DNA of 64,000 bases. Origin: Lithodes maja (taxonomy: Eukaryota > Arthropoda > Malacostraca > Decapoda > Lithodidae). The notes under the pieces are model-generated. The model saw only the letters and a program-made list of their open reading frames with translations, was not told the DNA's origin and searched no databases. The stretch spans positions 62,001 to 126,000 of the forward strand of contig JBAKBP010000781.1 in assembly GCA_037953745.1 (NCBI GenBank), read 5' to 3'. Below, piece by piece: positions 21,579-32,564 of this stretch (positions are counted from its first letter, which is position 1; each line of letters begins with the position of its first letter). The translations under genes were made by a program, and so were the position numbers.

Positions 21579-21995
21579 TTGTTGTTGTTGTTGTTTTTCC
21601 CCAAGCTGCCTGGCCGAACAGCCCCAAGGCCCCGAGCAAGGCCAAGGCCATAACCGAGCGCCCCCACAGAACCCCCCCCCCCGCCGACCACAATAAAGCC
21701 TGGGTGACCGAAGCCACTCCATGGCGGGGAGCTGAGGAGGGTGCGGAAACGCCCGGGAAACCAAAGCCCCACCCAGGGCCCTGTGCCCCTCAGCAATTAT
21801 GAAGAGAAAGTTGAGGGGCAAAGGAAAGATGTGACACTTTGGCTTCCAATCTTGGTAGATTAGGAGGTCAATCCACGCAAGAGACGCCGTCACTTGAGAT
21901 CTAGAAAATATATAAGTAGAAGGAACAGTCAGAGTAAGCTATGGGTATGGCAGAGATCGCTCAGTTCTCACTCTGATAGACCAGCCCATCACCAT
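21579..21995 (-). mobile_element. Retroposon (SINE-like) with (CAA)n tail, copy 2
   Basis: Inverted relative to copy 1 at 18397. The tail reads as (GTT)n at 21579-21594, the 5' end as CCAGCCCATCACCAT at 21981-21995. It is flanked by GCAATGAGAGGTTG at 21568-21581 and 21996-22009 (11-14 bp; the edge is ambiguous with the tail). It is inserted in LINE J. It contains a C-run at 21672-21682 and scattered differences from copy 1. Confidence 0.87.
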
Positions 21996-22424
21996 GCAAT
22001 GAGAGGTTGATAGGATGTATTTCATTTTAGAATATAGATACTAGGAAAAATTGGGAAAGTTGGTCCAGTAGAGTGAGAGGAGAGATAGACAGCGAAGAAA
22101 TATTTATTTTGATTGCAACAGGAAAATTTGAACCAAAGGGTGAGAGTTGAGAATTCAGAGGAATCTAAGTGGGGAACACAAGACCAAGTAAGTTTGTTGT
22201 GAACATACACACACCCTCCACCTTTGGCTTGGAAATTAGAATAGAGAAAGTACGAGGAGATAGAAAAGGGACTGTTGTTAGTTACTTCAGACACCTGAGT
22301 CTCGGTGAAAAGAAGATCAGGTTTTCTGGAGGAGAAGTGGTGTTCTACAAAGGGGAAGTTAGATGAAAGGCCGGAGATATTGTAAAAGTTGATAGAAAGA
22401 GTTTGTTTTAGTTTTTTCTATGCA

Positions 22425-23280
22425 GATAAGGAAGACAAAAGGCAAAACTGCCTGTGACGAGTGACTTCCCCAGAGTTGAAAGACTGACATGGCTAAAATC
22501 AAGGAATGTACGAGCTATACTGCTTGGACACACAGAGTTTGAAGCAATTTAAGTCATAGGATGAGAGAAATATGGATTCAGGGAGAGAATGCCAAATCTC
22601 AGCTGTTCAGTAGAAGAAAGATTGGGAATATCGTTTTACTCTTGGGTTGGAGAGTTGCACAGAGTAGGGATTGGATTGTGTTGCAAGACGGGTGCTACGT
22701 GCTCTACGTAGAGAAGGTGGTATACACAGAAAGAGCTCTGAGGAACACTGATTATTGTAATACCGGTAAAATAGTGAGAGAGATGCAACATTGCGGCGAA
22801 GGGAGAGAGATTACAGATTATTGGTGAGTGGACGTGAATTAATGAGATGAAAGGCTCTCTTTTCTACTTTGTCTAGAAGAACTGTGTGAGACGATCCTCC
22901 CCACCCATGCAAATAATACTCAATACATGAAGGTACATGACAATTTAAGGGGTCGGTATCTGAGGGTCAATTTATGGGATCATTTATGCCCCCCCCCCCC
23001 CCCCCTTTCCCCCCTGGGAACTCCAAGGCTGAGGTAATTGTCATTATTATAGGGATTCTTTGTTTTAAATTATGGTGTATGAGAAAAAGTATAGTGTGTT
23101 TGTGTGATGTAGTGTTAAGGAGCGAAAGTGTTTGTGGGAGCTAGATGGATTAGTCTCTGTGTACTGTAGGTGAATCAGTAAGAGAGGCCAGGGAAATAAA
23201 ACAGGAGTCCCAGTAACTTCTTATCATATGCATATAAAGCCTCCCTTGGGTAATGCCCTGTTCGATTGGTGCCTACAATA
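22425..23280 (-). mobile_element. Internally deleted LINE J derivative
   Basis: From the right (minus strand), 23280-22945 matches the LINE J 5' region (CGATTGGTGCCTACAAT-type start, GTAAGAGAGGCCA, then the leader codons around GGAGTTCCC with a C-run at 22989-23006). It passes directly into the LINE J C-terminus and 3' UTR at 22944-22425 (CAATACTCAATAC through AGGCAAAACTGCC). Over 2 kb of endonuclease and RT is absent. The join lies near 22945. Confidence 0.65.
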
Positions 23281-23316
23281 CATTAATAATAATGGTTTAA
23301 AAGCCAGTGAAGAATC

Positions 23317-25139
23317 TGTTACGACTGAGGTTTAAATATATCAGGGTTCTTATTCATTGGACTAGTAATGGCATAAATGCTACAACGGAAAGCGTTAGAT
23401 CCAACCTCTGATGTATATTCCCAGTGAACAAAGAACACAAACTACTCTCCAGAGTTCTATATGCAATAATAGGTTATTAAACTCTCAATAAATGTGCATC
23501 TACTCTAGGCTTAATGTTATGTGAAAACAGCCTATTACTACCTATAACCGAAGGTGCTTGGTTATGGTATGCAAAGTAAGGTGGTAAGAGAAGTTACAGC
23601 TTACGTTACTTTAATGAATAAATGTCAGGCACTCCTGTCAGGCACTCCTGCATGAAAAAAAGTGCACTAAAGTCCTTCAACACCAACAAGGAATCTTCTT
23701 TAAATGTTAGATGCTATCAAGATGCTCGAATCGGAAATGGAACCCCAAAAAGGCTGGCAGCGGAACAATGCTCGTGCAGGCTATGAACACAAAAAGGCAG
23801 GAGATAATTATAATGCAGTCGGAGCCAAGAATATCCTAAACGCCACTACAATAATAATAATCGCCACGACAATGCAGTATTCCTATCAACAAAATGAGCC
23901 TAAGTCGTTTGTGTCTCAATACATCAAACTAGGCTGCGAAATGCTTGTGTAATCATAAACGGGTATGCATAATAAGAGTAATTGGGTTAATATACTTAAT
24001 GTCTACTATGACTGATAAAGTCTAGCTAGAGTCAATGATATGAGATACTGGTGCGCATGGCATGCCGCATAGCCTAGTGCAAATCTCAAGTCTGTGCGTC
24101 AAATATTACGTTATAATGAAGGGTAGCTCTCTTGAGAAACCTTAATACCGAAGTATTAAGCGTTCTCCTGGCGTACCTCAAAGACAAACAACGAGCTTAG
24201 AACAGTGCAGAATGGTATAGGCATAAAGCCCTCATTCGTGCATGCTCTATTCTCAATGGCACACAGACTAGAATTTACCCAATCAACTCCAGTTCTCAGG
24301 TATGTCATGCAGCATTTAACTAAAGCCAGCACCCATCGGAAACAATACCTTATAGTATCAGACTCCTCGTCTAGCATTATCTAATCCAGCAGAACACTAA
24401 TAATTATAGGAAGCGGTACTGAACAATATGAATGCCAACCAATGCTTCGTGATCAACTTATCTTAACAACTAACATACATGGGTTATATCAGACCTTAAT
24501 GCACAATACAACTGGCCAGCATGAAGCTGATTATGCAGAGTTAACCAGAGGGGATATAATATTAATAAAAGGTGGTGAAAGGTATGGAAAATGAGAGAGA
24601 TAGGCAGAGGAAAAGGTTCTCAGGTGCAGAGAGGGGGACAGATATCAAAGGGATAAGAGGGATGCGTTCTAGAAACCAGATCTGAGGGAGAGAGTGGCCA
24701 GAGAGTAGTATATATACTAGCACTAGTTCGAACCGCGTAGAAAAGCGGTAACAAGTCCTCTAGCCAATGCTAAAGAAGCTAGCTAAACATGACGTCACCA
24801 AGCATGGTAAAAACTCTTCCAACGAATCCCCACGAGGCCAGCCAGCTATGACGTCATCGAGTATAGCAAAACACTGCGCGCCTCCCCACACTCTGTTCTA
24901 CTCTCTCTCAAATTCTATCATTACTACTTAATGATAAAACATATACTTTGCAATTAAATATATAAAGCCTTGACATGGGTGAAAACAAAGAGCCTTTCTG
25001 GACTGCCCATGACACAAGCTTTCACATGAAATAAAGCACACAATGATACATCAACTGTAGCCACATCCACTGCCCTGGCGATCCTAGCGAGTCACGGTAG
25101 GACAAGCCATGCGGTTCTAACGGAGTGGTTAACGTCACA
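23317..25139 (-). repeat. 3' LTR of the minus-strand Gypsy element
   Basis: 1823 bp. TGTGACGTTAACCACTCCG at the right edge, CGTAACA at the left. It is nearly identical to the 29895-32560 LTR outside that LTR's insertions and clearly related to the solo LTR 52815-54603. TGACGTCA-type sites lie at about 24789 and 24850, and a TATATATAC motif near 24712, placed like an LTR promoter. An antisense frame of 82 codons (23704-23952) recurs in all three LTRs. Confidence 0.92.
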
Positions 25140-25610
25140 CCCCCCAAGATTTTTCTCAGAGACCCAAGGTTCACAAAAAATCTGATTGTTAGAACCCATG
25201 CTATATCGCTACTTCCCATCACCCAGCGGCAGTAAAATATCTGGCACAGTTCTCAACAAAACATTTTATAAAATTATAACCCTCCCCAACACAATAGGTT
25301 AAATCGTATGTAGTTATGCTCCTCAAGAGCGAGCTTCTCTAGCCCGGCATTCTGAGAGGAGTGCAACTCAGAATTACTGCTATAACATACTGAAAAATTC
25401 AACTATCAAAGAAAGAGTTTTTATTTGATTTTTATGTTTTTTAATTTGTTTATTTCGGCTGCACTATAGGGGCAAGCCTAGTTTTTTCTTCTATACCAAA
25501 CGCTCAACTCCTGCTTTACGACCCAATACGCTGGGCTACAACCGCGAGCCAACAAGCACCAAGCGCAAAATACTATTCAAGCTAAAGCAGGAGGCTACCC
25601 GTGTGTCAAT
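25140..25610 (-). other. 3' untranslated part and polypurine tract
   Basis: Between the RNase H stop and the 3' LTR on the minus strand. The tract AAAATCTTGGGGGG (complement of 25140-25153) directly abuts TGTGACG, matching CTTGGGGGGG before the plus-strand element's 3' LTR; it would prime plus-strand DNA synthesis. Confidence 0.75.
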
Positions 25611-27110
25611 CTACCCAGGATCATATACCCTTGAAAGACAATCTGCAACCACGTTGTCACAACCGGCAATATGGCGTATGTCCAGGTTATATACCAATAA
25701 CCTTAGTGACCACCTGGTCAGCCTCATATTCCGATTGTGAAACTGGTCCAAGAACTTGAGAGGGTGATGATCTGGGTAAACTACAACGACCGGACCATAG
25801 GCTGGAACATAGACGTCGAAATGCCTCAGTGCAAGCACAACTGCCAGCAGCTCCCTCTCGACAACAGAGCAGCTTCCCTGGGCTGAATTGAACTTCTCCG
25901 AGCAGAAACTAACAGGATGCGCCAGCCCATCATCATCCTTTTTCATAAGGACGGCACCAGCCCCCACACCACTAGCATCCGTTGCTAGTTGGAAAGGTAG
26001 GCTAAAGTCAGCGGCCCTGAGGATCGGATGAGTGCACAACAGGTGCTTCACCACTCCAAATGCCCTCTCACACTCAGGCGCCCACTTGACTTTCTTATCC
26101 TTCCAGTTATCCTCCACCTGAGCTTGACTGTCCCATTCTCCTTCTCCACCTTGACTGCTAAACGTCATCACAGGCACAGTGAGAGGCTCAGGGGGGTGCC
26201 TCACATACTCCTTCATGAGATTAACGTGATATAACTGACTGCGCTTCCGTCTGTCTGGAGTGGCTACCAAATAATCCAGGTCCGATAGCCTCTCAACCAC
26301 CCTATAAGGACCAGTGTACTTCGCGGATAAGGGATGACCTACAAGGGGCAGTAGAATCAACACCTCCTGACCCACGTGAAACTCCCTGAGTTTAACCTTG
26401 AGGTCGTACCTGTCCTTCATGAGGGCCTGAGAGCTAGTCAAATTACGGCCAGCCAACTCCAGACTGCGCAACATCCGTTCTTGACTGTCGAGGACATACT
26501 TGAGCCTAGAACAAGGTTTTTCTGCGCCCTCCCATATTTCTTCAACCATATGGAGAGGCCCTCTGACAAGGTGTCCAAAGACGAGCTCATTAGGGCTGAA
26601 TCCCAAACTTTCCCCAGGTACCTCCCGTGCAGCAAATAAAACACATGGCAGGCCAAGATCCCAACCATTCCCACTCTCAAAGCAACAACAACGAAGCACA
26701 GATTCCAAGGCTGAGTGCCATCGCTCTAACATACCCTGGCTCTCCGGATGATACGCAAATGACACAACCGTAACAATCCCATGCTGTGGCACTGCTTGAA
26801 CAAAGAGGCTAGAAGTGAAGTTGGATCCTTGGTCTGACTGAATTACCTGCGGGTAACCATACCGGGAAAAATACACTAGCAAGTTTCGGACCACCGTCTT
26901 CGCTGACCCATTTCTCATAAGGTACGCGTCAGGGTACCTTGTTGCTACCTCCATGATGGTCAGGGGATACTTGGAAAAATCTCCCGACTGTGCATCACTG
27001 TCCTCCTTCAGCTCGACAGCACCGGTACCACATTCAAGAACCTCCGGGTCTTCTAAGTGCAATTTACGAATGTCCGAAGGAGCAAGCTTATCTAAGTGTT
27101 TGCGAAACAA
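25611..27110 (-). pseudogene. Gypsy pol: integrase core then RNase H, RT deleted
   Basis: A single 499-codon frame, but not a natural protein. Residues 1-47 correspond to the start of the integrase region. A deletion then joins DAQSGDF directly to LTIMEVATRYPDAY, losing the HHCC zinc domain and the first DDE Asp. The rest of the core (QSDQGSNFTS with the second Asp, ESQGMLERWHS with the Glu) and the GPY/F module (KYTGPYRVVERLSDLDYLV) are present. At residue 335 QVEDNWKDKKVKW joins to RNase H with the RT catalytic palm missing. RNase H keeps FQLATDASGVGAGAV and VVERELLAVVLALRHF, but YTDHH has become YPDHH. It lies downstream of protease on the same strand. Confidence 0.9.
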
Positions 27111-28128
27111 CTCATGCCCCCTCCTACACTGAATTTAGCCTCCCGTTGCTCTCTCTCTGTGTATCGTTGCTGCCTCTTCGTCTTTTTAAGCCCATCCTCT
27201 GCCTTCTTACTAACAGTTAATGGGTCTTCTCCAGACTCGAAAATCGGTCCTAATAATGAGTCCCCGAGAATGTCCGCTGATACTAAACTCTCAACCGCAT
27301 CAACTTCCAACCCCTTCTCGGTACCTTTCCTCCGCTTGTCTACAGACTGTTGACCAGAATGTGACTCCCTGGATGCAAGAGATCTGGTGACAACACACGC
27401 CATAGGTTGCACTGGACACTTCTCAACCCCCTCCTGCTCCTCCCTACTCACGTCGGTCGGCTTCTCGGCAACGACCAAGGGTGGAGCCTCAGAAGTAGGC
27501 CCCGCAAAGTCGTTGCCGAGAAGGAGGTCGACGCCCCCAACAGGCAACTTCTCCACAATTCCTACATCCAGGTCACGAGTCACACCATCAACTTCCATCT
27601 TCATTCTTACAAGCGGGTATGACCTTGTTGCATTAACTCCCTGAACCACAACCACCCGCGCCGTATTTACAGGTATACCAGTGAAATGAGGAAGTAAGAA
27701 GGAGGTGTGGTGTGGAGGTAGATGTGCTGGAAAGTGTGAAAAGGAACAACTTGAGATGGTTCGGCCATATGGAACGTATGGAAAGCGAGAGAATGACTAA
27801 GAGGGTGTTCGAGAGCGAGGTGGAGGGACAGAGGGGGAGAGGTAGACCGAATATGAGGTGGAAGGATGGAGTGAGGAACTACATGAATGAAGGCGGTGCT
27901 GGTTGGGGGGAGGGGCGTCGACTGACTGGGGACAGAGGTGCATGGGGGCGATTCGTTCGTGGCCACCCCTTCGGGGATCACGGCGTCAGGCAATAGATAG
28001 ATAGATAGACCAGTGAAATTCCTCAACAATGTTTGCGATGCCCCAGTGTCACGCAAAATTCTCACCTCATGTCTTCTACCCCCCCCACTCCCCACAACCG
28101 AGTCCCCAGTGGTCACTAAAGGCATCAC
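27092..28128 (-). pseudogene. Gypsy protease region, split by a LINE insertion
   Basis: The minus-strand frame enters from the zinc knuckle side; RILRDTGASQTLL (about 28070-28030) is the aspartic protease active-site motif DTGAS. It is cut shortly afterwards by a 320-bp LINE tail. After the insertion it resumes with VVVQGVNATRSYPLV (27655) and VGGVDLLLGNDF, then a Glu/Lys-rich linker to 27092, where a 1-base shift leads into the integrase frame (SCFANT against MFRKHLDKL). The plus-strand element (45090-45400) shows the uninterrupted arrangement. The enzyme would mature Gag-Pol. Confidence 0.85.
27677..28019 (+). mobile_element. LINE 3'-end insertion with (GATA)n tail and 11-bp duplication
   Basis: ACCAGTGAAAT at 27677-27687 and again at 28009-28019 flanks a 321-bp insert in the protease gene. 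The insert encodes a C-terminal LINE peptide (27712-27996: LRWFGHMERM, RGRGRPNMRWKDGVRNYM, GHPFGDHGVRQ) and ends in ATAGATAGATAGATAG. A larger inverted copy of the same family is at 32814-33590. The microsatellite tail and 5' truncation fit a non-LTR element; the clade is unassigned. Confidence 0.88.
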
Positions 28129-28173
28129 GGACAGGGAATAAGCCTTCCGGATCCTTCTGCACTGGCAGTGTAT

Positions 28174-29678
28174 TTACCTCGGAAGAAATGCCTCTAACAA
28201 ACTCCGATGTCCTCTTGAACACTCCAATGCCGTGAGCAAAAGACACGGCTGCCGGAGGAGGTCAACTAGGGCACTCATTTGCTTTATGACCCTCCTGGTG
28301 GCACTTAAAACACATAAATTTCGGTTTCGGCTTATACTGTGATGTAAAAAAAAAACCTGACTTTTTTCATACGGCGTGGTGTTAGGTTTGGATTCAGTTT
28401 TAGTTTCATTGCTCTTTTGTTTAAATGTGTCATTGCTACGGGGAGGGGGAGGATAACGGTCCCTAGCACTTGCATCGTACTTCTGTGAGGACCCGCAACC
28501 CCGAATCAACGACAGCCGTCGATCAGCCATTTCTGCTGCTTCGACTAGAGTTCTAGGGTTTTTCTCCTTTAAGTTCAAAGTTAGATCACCGCCCGTGCTC
28601 TTAAAGAACTGCTCCAACATCATTAACTGCTTAACTCCATCAAATGTTGTTACCTTTTCAGATCGGAGCGAGTTCCCCATAGCATCGGACAAGTCCCGGG
28701 CGTGTTCCAAAAAGGTGCTATCTCTTCCCTTAGTTACACCCCGGAACTTCAAACGGTACGTTTCTGGTTGCAGTTCGTAAGCCCTCAGGACAGCCTCCTT
28801 GATATCCTCATACACAATACATGACTCCAAAGGTAACGCATCATAGGCTTTAAGACCCTTGCCTATTAATCTAGAGGATACAAGTGCTGCCCATTTATTC
28901 TCTGGCCACTGGTGTTCCTGGCACTTCTTCTCAAAGCGTGCGAAAAATTGTGTTACCCCACTCTCATCAAACACCAGAACCAGTTTCAATAAGTGCGAGA
29001 GAGATTGATCATGACCACGGTTACCAGCCCCAAGTCGCTGTCCCATTGTCTCTACTCGTGACTTATCTACGACCATGTCGGCACAGTACCTAGTCGACTC
29101 TAAATCAGCTTGGCTCTCTCTTCTATCTTGGCTAATTCTATTTGCTGCTGATGCTGAAGCTCACATACCCTGATAGCCTTTCTCTCTTCGATCTTAGCTA
29201 ATTTGAGGTGAAGCAATAATTCTGGAGATAACCCTTGAGGAGGTGAAGGTGCTACAATGTTTGAAATTACCGGTGGTCCCCCCAGGGGCAACCCACCCTG
29301 CCAGTCACCACCCAACTGTGGAAGCGTACTCGGGGTCGGCAAACTACTGGGATGACTGGGAGTCGAGTGTAGGGGAAGCATGGCCGAAAGGCTCTGAGCA
29401 CTCAACCCATCTCGCTCACCAGTCACCCTGCCCAGTACACACGTTATCAAGTTATCCCTGGTCATGCTGCTAGTACTCGCATGACCGATAGCTGTGGCCA
29501 GGCATTGAAGACCGTACCGATCCATACCCTCCAACCGCTCGGCAGTAACAGGCCATTACAAAAATATCCTAGCATCCTCCTCACAGTTCACCTGATTAAC
29601 CATTTCATCATACTGCTGTTCCTCAGTTTCGACATTACGTACTGTGTCTCCATTCTCCTCTGATCCGGTATAAGACAT
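28174..29678 (-). pseudogene. Gypsy gag (SCAN-like region plus zinc knuckle), broken
   Basis: The start ATG is at 29678 (MSYTGSEENGDT, as in the plus-strand element). CAA to TAA at 29558-29556 stops it early; the frame continues at 29534-29100 with a Ser/Pro-rich linker and an LAKIEER coiled-coil repeat. After a frame change, 29076-28174 carries LVFDESGVTQFFARFEKKC through LVSSRLIGKGLKAYDAL, a gag helical region resembling SCAN-type dimerisation domains. A further shift in an A-run (28347-28356) precedes the CCHC zinc knuckle CFKCHQEGHKANEC (about 28312-28270). Gag would package the element RNA. Confidence 0.85.
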
Positions 29679-29871
29679 GATGCTCACAAATATTTCCCAC
29701 CTCAATATTCAGAAAAGAAGCACTCCAAACTCTTATACCTCAATATACACACAAATTCTCGGAAATACTCAAGGGCTCTACTATATTGCAAAAAAAAAAA
29801 AATTCTTGCTGATCCCCGCAAAATATTCCGCAAAACAACAAATGTTCCCTGCTAATAAATGTAGGTTCACC

Positions 29872-29894
29872 AAATCCTAGGTAAGGTCACCATT
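29872..29894 (-). promoter_or_regulatory. Candidate primer binding site
   Basis: Immediately inside the 5' LTR on the minus strand is AATGGTGACCTTACC, matching AATGGCGACCTTGCC at the same place in the plus-strand element. TGG is the complement of a tRNA CCA end. The tRNA was not identified. Confidence 0.55.
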
Positions 29895-29986
29895 TGTTAT
29901 GACTGAGGTTTAAATATATCAGGGTTCTTATTCATTGGACTAGTAATGGCATAAATGCTACAACGGAAAGAGCTAGATCCAACCTC

Positions 29987-30226
29987 CAGCCGTCCGGCTG
30001 GCTCAGTTGATAGCGTGCCTGATTCCCACCTTGAAGGTCTCGCGTTCAATCCCCGCTCAGATTGAAAAGTTTTTCTGGGATACAGCCGGCGGTTACCATC
30101 TCCCCATGAGCAAGGGGGATGGGTAATGGTCTCTGGTAGACTAAAGAAAGCCAAGCGCTTGCGAATCCTCGAAGGAGGAGAGACGGGCGCTATATAAGTA
30201 ACCAGAAGATTATTATTATTATTATA
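29987..30226 (+). mobile_element. tRNA-derived SINE with (ATT)n tail inside the LTR
   Basis: A box TGGCTCAGTTG at 29999-30009 and B box-like GCGTTCAATCC at 30042-30052, 33 bp apart as in Pol III tRNA promoters. The 3' end reads GGGCGCTATATAAGTAACC followed by (ATT)n, a tail style shared by SINEs mobilised by L2/CR1-type LINEs. It is absent from the sister LTR at 23425, where AACCTC continues TGATGTATATTCC; about six target bases appear to be lost, so no clean duplication is seen. Confidence 0.85.
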
Positions 30227-31283
30227 TTCCTAGTGAACAAAGAACACAAATACTCTCCAGAGTTCTATATGTAATAATAGGTTATTAAACTCTCAATAAA
30301 TGTGCGTCTACTCTAGGCTTAATGTTATGTGAAAACAGCCTATTACTACCTATAACCGAAGGTGCTTGGTTATGGTATGCAAAGTAAGGTGGTAAGAGAA
30401 GTTACAGCTTACGTTACTTTAACCAATAAATGTCAGGCACTCCTGCATGAAACAAAGTGCACTAAAGTCCTTCAACACCAACAAGGAATCTTCTTTAAAT
30501 GTTAGATGCTATCAAGATGCTCGAATCGGAAATGGAACCCCAAAAAGGCTGGCAGCGGAACAATGCTCGTGCAGGCTATCCACACAAAAAGGCAGGAGAT
30601 ATAATGCAGTCGGAGCCAAGAATATCCTAAACGCCACGACAATAATAATAATCGCCACGACAATGCAGTATTCCTATCAACAAAAAGAGCCTAAGTCGTT
30701 TGTGTCTCAATACATCAAACTAGGCTGCGAAATGCTTGTGTAATCATAAACGGGTATGCATAAGAGTAATTGGGTTAATATACTTAATGTCTACTATGAC
30801 TGATAAAGTCTAGCTAGAGTCAATGATACGAGATACTGGTGCGCATGGCATGCCGCATAACCTAGTGCAAATCTCAAGTCTGTGCGTCAAATATTACGTT
30901 ATAATGAAGGGTAGCTCTCTTGAGAAACCTTAATACCGAAGTATTAAGCATTCTCCTGGCATACCTCAAAGACAAACAACGAGATTAGAACAGTGCAGAA
31001 TGGTATAGGCAAAAAGCCCTCATTCGTGCATGCTCTACTCTCAATGGCACACAGACTAGAATTTACCCAAACAACTCTAGTTCTCAGGTATGTCGTGCAG
31101 CTTTTAACTAAAGCCAGCACCCATCGGAAACAATACCTTATAGTATCAGACTCCTAGTCTAGCATTATCTAATCCAGCAGAACGCTAATAATTATAGGAA
31201 GCGGTACTGAACAATATGAATGCCAACCAATGCTTCGTGATCAACTTATCTTAACAACTAACATACATGGGTTATATCAGACC

Positions 31284-31920
31284 TTAACCTCTGAAGTGCG
31301 CACGGGGGTAATTGAAAACGTCCCCCTGTGCTGACGTATTTGAGGTGTTTCCGTCACTAAAATATTCATTGTACCATTAATAGCATTAATAATTATCCAT
31401 ATGCGCCTATTATGGGTTGATTATAAAGGTATTAACCTGAAACAACAATAAAACGAGTGAAAACAGCGTTTGGATGGTCAAAATCGGAGATATAGCCCGC
31501 GAGTTGTATAATGTATGGGTGAGGCAAGCTACCTTCCCGCCAATTTTCCCCAAGGCCACTGCGACGCAGTCGATCGATACTCTCTCTCTCTCTCTTGCAC
31601 TCGATGGCCATCAGTGATGACAACACCCTGCTTGCAACTCGCTAATGTTAGCACGAAAATATACCTCAGAATAAGGGAATAATAGGGAAAATAGGTGATA
31701 ACTGAGGGATAGGAGGAAAGTGGGGAAGGAGGGGAGGTAGAGGACTGAGATTTTGCATGGCCCAGGGGACAAATAAAAATAAAAAAATAAAAAAATAAAA
31801 ATAATTTTTTTTTTTTTTTTTCGATGTCAAAAGTTGATTTTTAATTTTACTTACTCCAGAGAGTCTTCCCGCAGTCCGCCGGGGGAACTCTTAAGAGTCT
31901 TCCCGCAGCTCCCGGGTTAA
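31284..31920. mobile_element. 637-bp TTAA-flanked element inserted in the LTR
   Basis: TTAA at 31284-31287 and 31917-31920. The unoccupied site is in the sister LTR (24496-24499) and in the solo LTR (53451-53454). Left end TTAACCTCTGAAGTGCG; right end (complement) TTAACCCGGGAGCTGCG. The interior has an A-rich/T-run stretch (31770-31822) and, near the right end, an internal TTAA (31891-31894) that is the empty site of the 311-bp MITE. No transposase frame is present; it is probably a non-autonomous piggyBac-type element. Confidence 0.88.
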
Positions 31921-32564
31921 CGGACAATACAACTGGCCAGCATGAAGCTGATTATGCAGAGTTAACCAGAGGGGATATAATATTAATAAAAGGTGGTGAA
32001 AGGTATGGAAAATGAGAGAGATAGGCAGAGGAAAAGGTTCTCAGGTGCAGAGAGGGGGACAGATATCAAAGGGATAAGAGGGATGCATTCTAGAAACCAG
32101 ATCTGAGGGAGAGAGTGGCCAGAGAGCAGTATATATACTAGCACTAGTTCGAACCGCGTAGAAAAGCGGTAACAAGTCCTCTAGCCAATGCTAAAGAAGC
32201 TAGCTAAACATGACGTCACCAAGCATGGTAAAAACTCCTCCAACGAATCCCCACGAGGCCAGCCAGCTATGACGTCATCGAGTATAGCAAAACACTGCGC
32301 GCCTCCCCACACTCTGTTCTACTCTCTCTCAAATTCTATCATTACTACTTAATGATAAAACATATACTTTGCAATTAAATATATAAAGCCTTGACATGGG
32401 TGAAAACAAAGAGCCTTTCTGGACTGCCCATGACACGAGCTTTCACATGAAATAAAGCACACAATGATACATCAACTGTAGCCACATCCACTGCCCTGGC
32501 GATCCTAGCGAGTCACGGTAGGACAAGCCATGCGGTTCTAACGGAGTGGTTAACGTCACAAATC

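Larger units (their letters stand above)
19518..22409 (-). mobile_element. LINE family J, inverted, invaded and internally duplicated copy
   Basis: The minus-strand order follows LINE J: the LYINFCNIRG-type start near 22400, endonuclease (22294-22022: FSISSYFLYSNFQAKGGGCV), then after the (CAA)n retroposon insertion the linker (21567-21420), and RT pieces down to GHCSLP-type sequence at 19520. It carries the retroposon at 21579-21995 and two copies of a 320-bp TTAA MITE, because 744 bp of LINE plus MITE is tandemly duplicated (19612-20999). Much of the endonuclease C-terminus is deleted. The short frames (for example 19815-19561 and 20348-20166) are all RT relics. Non-functional. Confidence 0.8.
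23317..32560 (-). mobile_element. Ty3/Gypsy retrotransposon, Gmr1-like domain order, minus strand
   Basis: LTRs at 29895-32560 (5') and 23317-25139 (3') begin TGTGACG and end (C/T)(G/A)TAACA; a 4-bp duplication AATC is at 23313-23316 and 32561-32564. The internal order on the minus strand is gag, zinc knuckle, protease, integrase, then RNase H, so integrase precedes the RT/RNase H region. Two internal deletions remove the integrase zinc domain plus first catalytic Asp and the whole RT core. Later insertions are a SINE and a 637-bp TTAA element (both in the 5' LTR) and a LINE tail (in protease). The element is dead. It is closely related to the plus-strand element 40347-50775. Confidence 0.9.
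29895..32560 (-). repeat. 5' LTR of the minus-strand Gypsy element, with two insertions
   Basis: 2666 bp, against 1823 bp for its partner. The surplus is the SINE at 29987-30226 and the 637-bp TTAA element at 31284-31920. The remainder aligns with 23317-25139 with only scattered differences, so the element is fairly young and the two insertions are younger still. Confidence 0.92.

Noticed and set aside
27712..27996. Stand-alone small gene on the plus strand inside the Gypsy element
   Set aside because: It is the C-terminal piece of a LINE, with target duplication and (GATA)n tail.
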